Assembly (NCBI GenBank): GCA_046290815.1
Contig: JBKBUF010000006.1
Coordinates: 1-64,000 of the forward strand
Direction: 5' to 3'
Length of the DNA: 64,000 nucleotides
Origin: JBKBUF01 sp046290815
GTDB taxonomy: Bacteria > Bacteroidota > Bacteroidia > Cytophagales > Cytophagaceae
The position numbers and the translations under genes were made by a program. Under the pieces are notes generated by a model. The model made no database searches. It saw nothing but the letters and a program-made list of their open reading frames with translations, and had not been told where the DNA came from. Positions within the stretch are counted from its first letter, which is position 1. Every line of letters begins with the position of its first letter. Shown here one piece after another: positions 53,412-61,701 of this stretch.

Positions 53412-55229
53412 TCAGTTTTTTCTATACTTGCTTACAAAATCTTTTTCCAAAATATACTTTTCCATAGGTAACCTGGTAGTGGTATCTTTCAGATATCTTT
53501 CAATCATCAGATTGGCTATAGGTGCAGCGAACATTCCGCCAAACCCGGCATTTTCAACAAACACAGCTATTGCTATTTTGGGATCTTCTTTCGGAGCAAA
53601 AGCGATAAATACCGAATGGTCTTCCCCATGTGGATTTTGAGCTGTTCCGGTTTTGCCGCAAATATTAATGTCCTTGATTTTTGTCCAGCCTGCTGTTCCG
53701 GCCTGCACTACGGCTTCCATTCCATCTATAACGACATCAAAGTGTTTGGGGTCTATTTTAGTCTGATGTTTTACAGTATATTTTTCTGGTATTCTTTTAT
53801 CGTTTCCTATACCTTTTACCAGGTGTGGGGTATAATAATAGCCTTTGTTTGCGATAAGTGCAGCCAGGTTGGCCATCTGAATAGGAATTATTCCAATTTC
53901 TCCCTGTCCTATGCCAAGGGAATATATGGTAGAAAATTTCCAATGCAGGTCTCCATAGACTTTGTCGTAATATTTGTTTGTTGGAATATTGCCGCTTTTT
54001 ACGTTTGGTAAGTCAATTTCCAGCTTTTGTCCAAAACCCATTGACAGAATATATTCTCTCCATTGATCATAACCCATTTCAGTATCGATGAATTTATTCG
54101 GACTTTTATCCTGGTTAATGATGTTTTTGAAAACCATAAAGTAATATGGATTGCAGGAGTGTTGGACAGATCCTTTTACATCCACCGGTCCAGGATGATT
54201 ATGGCAATTGACCAATTGTTTATTGCATGGGAAGGTTGTTTGTGGTTTTATAACTCCCAATTCGAGTGCAGTCAGCGCCTGAGCAAGCTTAAATATTGAT
54301 CCGGGTGGATATAAAGCCATCAGCGGCCTGTTAAATAATGGCTTAAGGGTATCTTTTTGAAGGGCAGAAAAATTTTGAGCAAATCTCCTTCCGGTCAATA
54401 GATTTGGATCATAGGATGGACTAGAGATAAATGCCAGGATTTCTCCTGTCTTAGGTTCGATCGCCACAACACTACCTATTTTATTCCCCATTAATTTTTC
54501 TCCATACTGCTGCAGCTTCAAATCAATAGTGGTGTAAAGATTTTCACCTGGAACAGAAAGAGTGTCATACATTCCGTCTTTAAATGCACCTTTTTCCACT
54601 CCTCTCACATTCACCATTACATACTTTGCCCCTCTTTTACCTCTTAGGTATTCTTCATAATTGGCTTCAAGGCCACTGATACCAATATAATCGCCTTGAG
54701 AGTAGTATTTTTCTGTCTGTTTTTCTAATTGCTTTTTACTGATTTCCCCAATATAACCAAGGGCATTGGCCAAACTTTCATGCGGGTATGATCTGATTGT
54801 TCTTGCTTGAGGGTAAAATCCGGGATAATCTATCAGGAAATCCTGAACTTTGGCAAAATCGGTTATGGAAAGCTGCTTTAAGAAAACGCTTGGCCTTGCA
54901 GTGGAATACTGTCTGGCCTCCCTTAATTTTTTTACAAGATCTTCTTTGCTTATTTCGAAGTGTCGGCAAAAATGAGCCGTATCTTTTATTTGCACCTCTT
55001 TAGGAACAACCATCAGGTCAAAAACAGGGGTGTTATATACCAGGAGCTTTCCGTGCCGGTCATACATTAGCCCGCGATAAGGATATTCAGTTATCCTTCG
55101 CATTACATTGTTTTGGGCTTCAAATTTATAGGAGGTATCTAAAACCTGAAGAAAGAACAGGCGGATAATAAAAACCGCACCGGTTAATATAAAAATTAAC
55201 TGTATAACATGTTTTCTTTCTCTAAGCAT
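53412..55229 (-). CDS. mrdA: Penicillin-binding protein 2 (elongation transpeptidase)
   Basis: A 605-residue class B PBP. An N-terminal anchor (residues about 7-27) is followed by the pedestal domain (RRITEYPYRGLMYDRHGK) and the transpeptidase. Catalytic Ser311 and Lys314 lie in YPPGSIFK, the SxN motif is Ser358-Cys-Asn, and the KTG motif begins at Lys526 (CGKTGTAQNP). It cross-links sidewall peptidoglycan with RodA, whose gene starts 1 bp downstream. The start codon overlaps the mreD stop by 1 bp. Confidence 0.95.
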   Translation of the reverse strand: MLRERKHVIQLIFILTGAVFIIRLFFLQVLDTSYKFEAQNNVMRRITEYPYRGLMYDRHGKLLVYNTPVFDLMVVPKEVQIKDTAHFCRHFEISKEDLVKKLREARQYSTARPSVFLKQLSITDFAKVQDFLIDYPGFYPQARTIRSYPHESLANALGYIGEISKKQLEKQTEKYYSQGDYIGISGLEANYEEYLRGKRGAKYVMVNVRGVEKGAFKDGMYDTLSVPGENLYTTIDLKLQQYGEKLMGNKIGSVVAIEPKTGEILAFISSPSYDPNLLTGRRFAQNFSALQKDTLKPLFNRPLMALYPPGSIFKLAQALTALELGVIKPQTTFPCNKQLVNCHNHPGPVDVKGSVQHSCNPYYFMVFKNIINQDKSPNKFIDTEMGYDQWREYILSMGFGQKLEIDLPNVKSGNIPTNKYYDKVYGDLHWKFSTIYSLGIGQGEIGIIPIQMANLAALIANKGYYYTPHLVKGIGNDKRIPEKYTVKHQTKIDPKHFDVVIDGMEAVVQAGTAGWTKIKDINICGKTGTAQNPHGEDHSVFIAFAPKEDPKIAIAVFVENAGFGGMFAAPIANLMIERYLKDTTTRLPMEKYILEKDFVSKYRKN

Positions 55230-55741
55230 TATCTTTTATCTGTTACTAGATATTGGATGGATAAAAAGACCGATAATGTAAAGACAGTACTAAAGAATAT
55301 CTTACCTATCATTCTGAAGAACAGATCAAGTCCCCAGGCTTCAATGGCGAATAGTGCAGTATGGTGGATAAGAATCATTATAGCTGAATACGAGAAAAAC
55401 CATTGCCAACCCAGAGAACGAGCAGATATTTCAATTGTTGCGTCATAACCTCCCCTTGGAGTCAGCAGATTAACTATATATGGTCTCATGTAGGTGATTA
55501 ACACAGAAGCGGCAGCATGCATTCCAATTGTGTCATAAAAAACGTCAATTATTGCACCAAATATGAAAGCCATTAGTAAAGATGCGATAACAGGTATCTC
55601 ATACGGCAATAATATGATAAAGCCTACATAGACAAAGCAAAAGGCATAGTTAAATAGTGCAAAGTTTCTGAAAATCAGAATTTGCAAGCTGAAGAAAATA
55701 AATGCGTAAGAGGCCGGTAAAATAATATTTCTGATTTTCAT
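55229..55741 (-). CDS. mreD: Rod-shape-determining protein MreD
   Basis: A 170-residue inner-membrane protein with about five or six hydrophobic helices. Sequence conservation of MreD is low, so the call rests on size, topology and position between mreC and mrdA. The GAIIDVFYDTIGMHAAASVL segment fits the family's conserved centre. It overlaps mreC by 4 bp (ATGA) and mrdA by 1 bp. Confidence 0.9.
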   Translation of the reverse strand: MKIRNIILPASYAFIFFSLQILIFRNFALFNYAFCFVYVGFIILLPYEIPVIASLLMAFIFGAIIDVFYDTIGMHAAASVLITYMRPYIVNLLTPRGGYDATIEISARSLGWQWFFSYSAIMILIHHTALFAIEAWGLDLFFRMIGKIFFSTVFTLSVFLSIQYLVTDKR

Positions 55742-56574
55742 TCTTCTGCGCCGTAATTTGAGGCCTTTTCCAATTGATCTCTTTCCTCTCGTAACAAATT
55801 ATCTATCACGTAAACATAGCTTAATGCTGTAAAATCAGTTGAAAGTGAAAGGTCTATTTTGTAAAATGGTTTTCCCTGGTCTATACTGAATTGTTTAACT
55901 CTTCCTATCATAATTCCTTCCGGGAATACTGCGGTATAACCCGATGTAACGACAGTGTCTCCCACACTAAAGTTATGGTGCCTACCTACATAAAGCAGGT
56001 CAGCAGTCAAGGGACTTGCGGCATTCCATTGCACTACTCCGTCAATGTTGCCTTTAATTTTTGCAGAAACACTCCATTTGGAATGGAGTAATGAAATGAC
56101 AGTACTGAAATGTTCCGAACAAGCTTTAACTTTTCCTACAACTCCCTGAGGAGAGATCACACCCATGCCAGGATTTATACCATCAGCTGTTCCTTTGTCT
56201 ATTGTAATATAATTATAAAATCGTGCGGTTGAATTATTGACTACTCTTGCCGGCACAAATTTGAATTGGTTAATTCTGGTAAGGTCAGATTCCTTTTCTA
56301 TATAGACATTTTGCTTTCTTTGAGCAATGGTAAGCTCTTGTCTGAGCAGTGCATTTTCGGCAGCTAATTCTTCTTTAACTTCCTTTAAGTTAAAATATGC
56401 ACCAACGTCGCTCATGGTCTTAAGAATATTTCCTGCCACAGCATTGGATGTATTAAAAAAGGCGGCCCCTTGATAATTATTATTTCTAATAATGAGCCAC
56501 CCGCAAATAAATTCCAGAAACAGAAAGAATAATAAAGCTCTGTAACGGTATAAAAATAAAAAGAGTCTGTGCAT
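55738..56574 (-). CDS. mreC: Rod-shape-determining protein MreC
   Basis: A 278-residue bitopic protein: one N-terminal membrane helix (about 7-27), a short coiled coil (about 60-90, LKEVKEELAAENALLRQEL) and the periplasmic beta domains with DKGTADGINPGMGVISPQGVVGKV and GDTVVTSGYTAVFPEGIMIG. MreC activates PBP2. It begins 4 bp after mreB. Confidence 0.95.
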   Translation of the reverse strand: MHRLFLFLYRYRALLFFLFLEFICGWLIIRNNNYQGAAFFNTSNAVAGNILKTMSDVGAYFNLKEVKEELAAENALLRQELTIAQRKQNVYIEKESDLTRINQFKFVPARVVNNSTARFYNYITIDKGTADGINPGMGVISPQGVVGKVKACSEHFSTVISLLHSKWSVSAKIKGNIDGVVQWNAASPLTADLLYVGRHHNFSVGDTVVTSGYTAVFPEGIMIGRVKQFSIDQGKPFYKIDLSLSTDFTALSYVYVIDNLLREERDQLEKASNYGAEE

Positions 56575-56578
56575 TCAA

Positions 56579-57604
56579 TTAAGTCATCAATACAGCCCTG
56601 AATTTGTTAAACTCCTTAATAGCCATTCCTGTACCTCTTACTACAGCTCTAAGTGGATCTTCGGCAACGTGTATTGGTAATTTGGTTTTCATTGCAAGTC
56701 TTTTATCCAGACCACGTAGCAATGCTCCTCCACCTGTAAGATGAATCCCGTTGTCGTAAATATCTGCTGAAAGCTCAGGAGGAGATATTTCAAGGGCCTT
56801 TAATACTGCCTCTTCAATTTTTGATACAGATTTATCTAATGCAAAAGCGATTTCCGAATATGTAACCCTGATAATTTTAGGGATACCGGTCATAAGATCT
56901 CTTCCTCTGATTTCATAATCATCCGGAGGATTATCTAATTCAGTAAGTGCCGAGCCAACTTCAATCTTCACTCTTTCTGCAGATCTCTCTCCTATAAGAA
57001 GATTATGTTGTCTTCTCATATAGTCGAGTATGTCCTTATTAAAGACATCACCTGCGACTCTGATAGATTGTTCACAAACGATTCCTGAAAGGGCAATAAC
57101 AGCTATTTCAGTGGTTCCTCCTCCAATATCTACAATCATAGAACCAACAGGTTGTTCTATATCTATGCCTAATCCTATTGCAGCTGCAATAGGTTCATGA
57201 ATCATATACACTTCTTTAGCGCCGGCATGTTCTGCAGAGTCCCTTACCGCTCTTTTTTCAACCTCAGTTATTCCGGAAGGAATACAAATTACCATTCTGT
57301 GTGAAGCACCCAGGAATTTCTTTCCAGTTTCGATCATTTTAATCATCCCCCTTATCATGTGTTCTGCAGCATGGAAGTCTGCAATAACACCATCTTTAAG
57401 AGGGCGAATGGTTTTAATATTTTCGTGAGTTTTTTCATGCATTTGCATGGCTTCTCTACCTATCGCCCTGACTTTTCCTGTGATTTTATCCAAAGCAATA
57501 ATTGAAGGTTCGTCGACCACAATTTTATCTTTGTAAATAATTAAAGTATTTGCGGTGCCCAGGTCAATGGCAATATCACTGGTTAAAAAATCAAATAATC
57601 CCAT
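56579..57604 (-). CDS. mreB: Rod-shape-determining actin homologue MreB
   Basis: A 341-residue bacterial actin that organises the elongasome. Nucleotide-site motifs are IAIDLGTANTLIY (phosphate 1), MIVDIGGGTTEIAVI (phosphate 2) and LTGGGALLRGLD (adenosine). The membrane-facing segment and length are normal. It heads the five-gene mre operon, which must start in the 154-bp gap upstream, after the purH terminator. Confidence 0.97.
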   Translation of the reverse strand: MGLFDFLTSDIAIDLGTANTLIIYKDKIVVDEPSIIALDKITGKVRAIGREAMQMHEKTHENIKTIRPLKDGVIADFHAAEHMIRGMIKMIETGKKFLGASHRMVICIPSGITEVEKRAVRDSAEHAGAKEVYMIHEPIAAAIGLGIDIEQPVGSMIVDIGGGTTEIAVIALSGIVCEQSIRVAGDVFNKDILDYMRRQHNLLIGERSAERVKIEVGSALTELDNPPDDYEIRGRDLMTGIPKIIRVTYSEIAFALDKSVSKIEEAVLKALEISPPELSADIYDNGIHLTGGGALLRGLDKRLAMKTKLPIHVAEDPLRAVVRGTGMAIKEFNKFRAVLMT

Positions 57605-57665
57605 TTTTTTGAAGTGCTAAAAACAAGTATGGTGTATTAATACTGTGAAAATTACAAATTTGTTT

Positions 57666-57710
57666 TAAAAACAATAAATAAGAGGAATATTTTTTCCCTT
57701 TTATTTATTG
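57666..57710 (-). terminator. Terminator of purN-purH
   Basis: On the minus strand a 14-bp stem (CAATAAATAAAAGG with CCTCTTATTTATTG, one G-T pair) precedes a T-run. It lies about 50 bp after purH and before the mre operon. Confidence 0.75.
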
Positions 57711-57758
57711 ATGGTTATTATACGATATAGGCTTTCAGCAACGCATTTTAAACCAAAA

Positions 57759-59282
57759 TCAATGCTTAAAATGTCTGAATCCTGTGCATACCATTGCCAT
57801 ATTATGGGCGTTGCAGTAATCAATAGATTCCTGATCTTTAATCGATCCCCCTGGTTGTATTACTGCTTTGATCCCTGCTTTATTAGCAATTTCGACACAA
57901 TCAGGGAATGGGAAGAAGGCATCTGAAGCCATAACAGCGTTTTCCAGACTAAATCCAAAGCTTTTGGCTTTCTCTATGGCCTGTCTTAAGGCATCAACCC
58001 TTGATGTCTGTCCTACCCCGCTTGATATTAATTGCCCATCAACAGCCAGCACAATCGTATTTGATTTGGTGTGCTTTACTATTTTATTGGCAAATAATAA
58101 CGCCTTTTTCTCTATGTCGGTTGGATAACGATTGGTTACCGGTTTAAGTTCTTCGGGTGTTTCTGTTTTTAGATCCTTATCCTGTTCAATTACGCCATTT
58201 AATAATGTTTTAAATTGCTTAACCGGAAGCTTAACAGGTTTTCTTTTCAGAATAATTCTGTTTTTCTTGCCTTTCAATAGTTCTAAAGCATTATCATCAT
58301 ACTCCGGTGCTATCAAAACTTCGAAAAATAATTTGTTTAATTCTTCTGCTACCGGTAAATCTACTTTTGTAGTTGTTATTATTACTCCCCCGAATGCTGA
58401 AACAGGATCAGCCTCAAGAGCCTTCAAATAAGCTTCTTTAGCAGTTTTTGCTGTGGCCACACCGCAAGCGTTATTATGTTTGAGTATAGCAAATGCTGTT
58501 TCGTTAAATTCATCTATTAATCCAACCGCAGCATCAATATCAAGTAAATTATTATATGACAATTCTTTTCCGTTCAGCTTGTCGAACATTTCTTCCATGT
58601 TGCCATAAAATACAGCAGTTTGGTGAGGGTTTTCTCCATAGCGTAATACCTGAAAATCCCTGATACTCTGCTTAAAATGCTTTATTTCCTCGCCGCTGAA
58701 GAAGTAATTGAATATTGCTGTATCGTAATGAGAAGTTACATCAAATGCTCTTGCAGCAAATAATCTCCGGTCATTTAACTCTGTATGGCCTTGTCTTTCA
58801 GTTAATATTTTTTCCAGAAGTGTGTATTGATCTTTCGAGGCAATAATTACTACATCTTTGAAATTCTTTGCAGCAGCCCGGATAAGTGAAACCCCGCCAA
58901 TGTCGATTTTTTCAATAATTTCCTGTTCAGAGGCTCCTGAAGCAACTGTTTGTTCAAAAGGGTAAAGATCAACTATTACAAGATCGATTTCCGGTATATC
59001 ATATTGTTTAATTTCTTGCAGATCCTGACCATTCTCCCTTCTGCAAAGTATCCCGCCAAATACTTTCGGGTGCAGGGTTTTAACTCTTCCACCCAAAATG
59101 CTTGGATAGCTGGTTAAATGTTCCACAGGAACTACCGGTATTTTAAGTCCTTCAATAAATTGTTGAGTACCTCCGGTAGAATAAATAGTAACTCCGTTTT
59201 GGTGAAGAACCTTAACAAGAGAATCAAGTTTATCTTTGTAAAATACTGATATTAGTGCGCTTTTGATCTTTTTCGAACCCAT
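57759..59282 (-). CDS. purH: Bifunctional AICAR formyltransferase/IMP cyclohydrolase
   Basis: Catalyses the last two steps of IMP synthesis. The N-terminal IMP cyclohydrolase domain (1-195) has YSTGGTQQFIEG and GGRVKTLHPKVFGGIL; the formyltransferase domain has RYGENPHQTAVFYG, the catalytic KHNNACGVA and SDAFFPFPDCV near the end. At 507 residues it is full length. It lies 25 bp after purN, an uncommon but sensible pairing of two folate-dependent purine steps. Confidence 0.97.
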   Translation of the reverse strand: MGSKKIKSALISVFYKDKLDSLVKVLHQNGVTIYSTGGTQQFIEGLKIPVVPVEHLTSYPSILGGRVKTLHPKVFGGILCRRENGQDLQEIKQYDIPEIDLVIVDLYPFEQTVASGASEQEIIEKIDIGGVSLIRAAAKNFKDVVIIASKDQYTLLEKILTERQGHTELNDRRLFAARAFDVTSHYDTAIFNYFFSGEEIKHFKQSIRDFQVLRYGENPHQTAVFYGNMEEMFDKLNGKELSYNNLLDIDAAVGLIDEFNETAFAILKHNNACGVATAKTAKEAYLKALEADPVSAFGGVIITTTKVDLPVAEELNKLFFEVLIAPEYDDNALELLKGKKNRIILKRKPVKLPVKQFKTLLNGVIEQDKDLKTETPEELKPVTNRYPTDIEKKALLFANKIVKHTKSNTIVLAVDGQLISSGVGQTSRVDALRQAIEKAKSFGFSLENAVMASDAFFPFPDCVEIANKAGIKAVIQPGGSIKDQESIDYCNAHNMAMVCTGFRHFKH

Positions 59283-59307
59283 TTTTTGTATTCTTTATTC
59301 TGTAAAA

Positions 59308-59892
59308 CTATATATTTTTCTTACAATTTTTGATTAATTCCTCGACCACCTTGGGAAAATGTTCATGCTCCAGGGCTTGTACTTTTTTTGCAATAGTCTC
59401 AGGAGTATCTCCGTTTTCCACTAAACATTTAGCCTGGAATATTAAAGTACCTTCATCATAATTTTCATTGACATAATGAATGCTGATGCCACTTTCGGGT
59501 TCGCCGGCTTCAAAAACGGCATTATGCACATGCATTCCATACATTCCTTTGCCTCCGAATTTAGGTAACAGGGCAGGATGAATGTTGATTATTGTGTTTG
59601 GAAATGCCTTTACAAGGTTTGCGGGCATCAACCATAAAAAACCGGCTAAAACAATCCAGTCTACCTGCAAAACTTTTAATTTATTTAATACTTCATCAGA
59701 GTTATAGAATTGTTCCCTGTCAAATGTATCTGTAGGAACACCTAGTTTCCGGGCTCTTTCCAATGCAAGAGCATCTTTTTTATTGGACATGAGAACAGAG
59801 ACATGAATGTCACTATGATCCTTAAAGTATTCAATTATATTCTGTGCATTCGAACCGGATCCGGAAGCAAAAATAGCAATATTAGCAGGCAA
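59308..59892 (-). CDS. purN: Phosphoribosylglycinamide formyltransferase
   Basis: Transfers formyl from 10-formyl-THF to GAR in purine synthesis. It has IAIFASGSGSNAQNI at the N-terminus, the catalytic NIHPALLPKFGGKGMYG block with its Asn and His, and SGISIHYVNENYDEG. The 194 residues fit PurN. Translation must begin at TTG (59892), because an in-frame stop lies two codons upstream and the conserved start of the fold follows at once. Confidence 0.95.
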   Translation of the reverse strand: MPANIAIFASGSGSNAQNIIEYFKDHSDIHVSVLMSNKKDALALERARKLGVPTDTFDREQFYNSDEVLNKLKVLQVDWIVLAGFLWLMPANLVKAFPNTIINIHPALLPKFGGKGMYGMHVHNAVFEAGEPESGISIHYVNENYDEGTLIFQAKCLVENGDTPETIAKKVQALEHEHFPKVVEELIKNCKKNI

Positions 59893-59935
59893 GGGTTAAT
59901 CGTTTTAACTATGAAAACGCAAATATAAGATAAGA

Positions 59936-60880
59936 TTAAAGAAAAATCATACTAATTACACCTGTAATCATTATTATCTTGCAAAGTGTGCTTAACTGAG
60001 AGAAATGCTTAACAGTGTCTGCTTTAATTAATTTAACCAGAAGAGCTATTGCAGGGACAAAAATTAAAGCCAAACTGTATATGAAAAGTGTAGTTTTATC
60101 TTGGATCCATACAAGCAAGCAGGCTTTGAATAATAAGAAACAGAATAATGTAGTAAAGAAATAAAGCAATAGTTTAGTTTTCCTTATTCCCCAAATAATA
60201 GGTAAGGTCCTGCAACCAAAAGATGCATCTCCTTTTACATCTTCCATATCTTTAATTATTTCCCTTACTAAGGAAATAAGGAAAGCAAATACTCCATAAG
60301 CTATCACAATTTCATATGCTTTTCCATAAAAAATCGCAACTGAAAATATAGAAAGAAATGTTAAAAGAGAAACGGAGAAATTTCCCAGGAAGGGCTGACG
60401 CTTTAATTGGTTGGAATAAAGCCATAGAAGGAATGCGCAGGAGAAAGTTAGTAATCCAATTTTCCAGCCGGCTAGAAACCCAAGAACAAGACCAAAGAAA
60501 TTTAAAAAGAGATGGCAAACCATTGCGATTCTTCTTTTCATTAACCGGCCAATAACAACTCTTCCTGGTTTGTTTATGATATCAATTTTAACATCATAAT
60601 AGTCATTTATAACATAACCTGCTGCAGCAATTAAACCTGTAGAAAAAGCCAAAAGAAAAAAACGCTGGTCAAGGAAAGCTTGCCAGTTTCTATTATTGAC
60701 CACAAAGAAGTTTGTAAAGTACTGAGTAATGAAAAGGATCACAAGATTGTTAATTCGGATCAGCTTTAAAAAGGATTTGGTTTGTCTCCAGGCATAGCGA
60801 CGATTTTTTTTTGGCCACAAAGCCTGAGGCATTATATGATTTTTGGGAGGCTGTTTTACAGAGCTGATTTCCTTCTGCAT
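59936..60880 (-). CDS. UbiA-family prenyltransferase
   Basis: A 314-residue membrane protein with about eight helices and both Asp-rich motifs of the UbiA family: NDYYDVKID in loop 2 and REIIKDMEDVKGD in loop 6. Relatives in Bacteroidetes are named geranylgeranylglycerol-phosphate transferase, but the polar acceptor cannot be determined here. The first about 30 residues are basic and poorly conserved, so the true start may be internal. No menaquinone genes are adjacent. Confidence 0.87.
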   Translation of the reverse strand: MQKEISSVKQPPKNHIMPQALWPKKNRRYAWRQTKSFLKLIRINNLVILFITQYFTNFFVVNNRNWQAFLDQRFFLLAFSTGLIAAAGYVINDYYDVKIDIINKPGRVVIGRLMKRRIAMVCHLFLNFFGLVLGFLAGWKIGLLTFSCAFLLWLYSNQLKRQPFLGNFSVSLLTFLSIFSVAIFYGKAYEIVIAYGVFAFLISLVREIIKDMEDVKGDASFGCRTLPIIWGIRKTKLLLYFFTTLFCFLLFKACLLVWIQDKTTLFIYSLALIFVPAIALLVKLIKADTVKHFSQLSTLCKIIMITGVISMIFL

Positions 60881-60915
60881 AAAGAAAATTAATAAAAATT
60901 TATTTAAGTCAAAAA

Positions 60916-61701
60916 TTATTTCTGCTCCGCAAGTCTGATTATACTTTCTGAAAGTAATTTATATATTTTTTTCAATTCAGGTTTTTCATCCAACAGTTGC
61001 AGGTGTTTTTCCAGAGTCTCTTTGTCCTTTCTTATTGCAGGTCCGGTTTGCATATGTTTGGGATCTGCTGAAACGGCCTTTGCAAATGTCTCCTGAATCA
61101 AAGGCTTTATAAGATTGAAATCAATGTTAGATTCCTCAAGGAAATTATTGCTCAGAGCAAGTAAATGATTGGTAAAATTACACGCAAAAACGGCAGCGAG
61201 ATGAATTAAATTCCTTTCTTCAGAGTCTGCAATGAAAACTTTAGTAGAAATTCCATTAGCCAGGAGAGTTAAAGCATCTCCTGAATAATCGTTGTTATAC
61301 TCCAATAATATCGGAATCTCTTCAAAATTAATTTTTCTGTCTTTACTAAAGGTTTGCAAAGGATAAAATACACCATAGTTGCAGTGGTTATTCAATAATT
61401 CTGCATTTCTGCCTCCTGCCGTATGGGCTATAATAGATTCAGAAGGAAAAGCTAATTCATTAGATACAATTTCAATTGCATGGTCTGAAACAGATATTAA
61501 AATTACATCAGGGTTGATTTCATTAAAATCAGGTGAAGAAAGCACTTCGGCATTATAGAGTCTTGAGCAAAGGTTTTCGGCATTGGTCTTGTTCCGAGAG
61601 TAAATGCCCACAATGGGATGTCCTGAATTTTCAATGGCAGGTGCCAGATGCCAGGCAAGTTTACCTGAGCCGACAATGACTACTCTTAATTTTTTTGACA
61701 T
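60916..61701 (-). CDS. Rossmann-fold DUF2520 protein
   Basis: A 261-residue protein with an N-terminal NAD(P)-binding fold (VVIVGSGKLAWHLAPAIENSG, then GIYSRNKTNAENLC) and the DUF2520 C-terminal helical domain (ERNLIHLAAVFACNFTNHLLAL and QTGPAIRKDKETLEKHLQLL). The architecture resembles NADP-dependent beta-hydroxyacid or ketopantoate-type reductases, but the substrate is unknown. Its start overlaps the ccmF stop by 1 bp. Confidence 0.87.
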   Translation of the reverse strand: MSKKLRVVIVGSGKLAWHLAPAIENSGHPIVGIYSRNKTNAENLCSRLYNAEVLSSPDFNEINPDVILISVSDHAIEIVSNELAFPSESIIAHTAGGRNAELLNNHCNYGVFYPLQTFSKDRKINFEEIPILLEYNNDYSGDALTLLANGISTKVFIADSEERNLIHLAAVFACNFTNHLLALSNNFLEESNIDFNLIKPLIQETFAKAVSADPKHMQTGPAIRKDKETLEKHLQLLDEKPELKKIYKLLSESIIRLAEQK

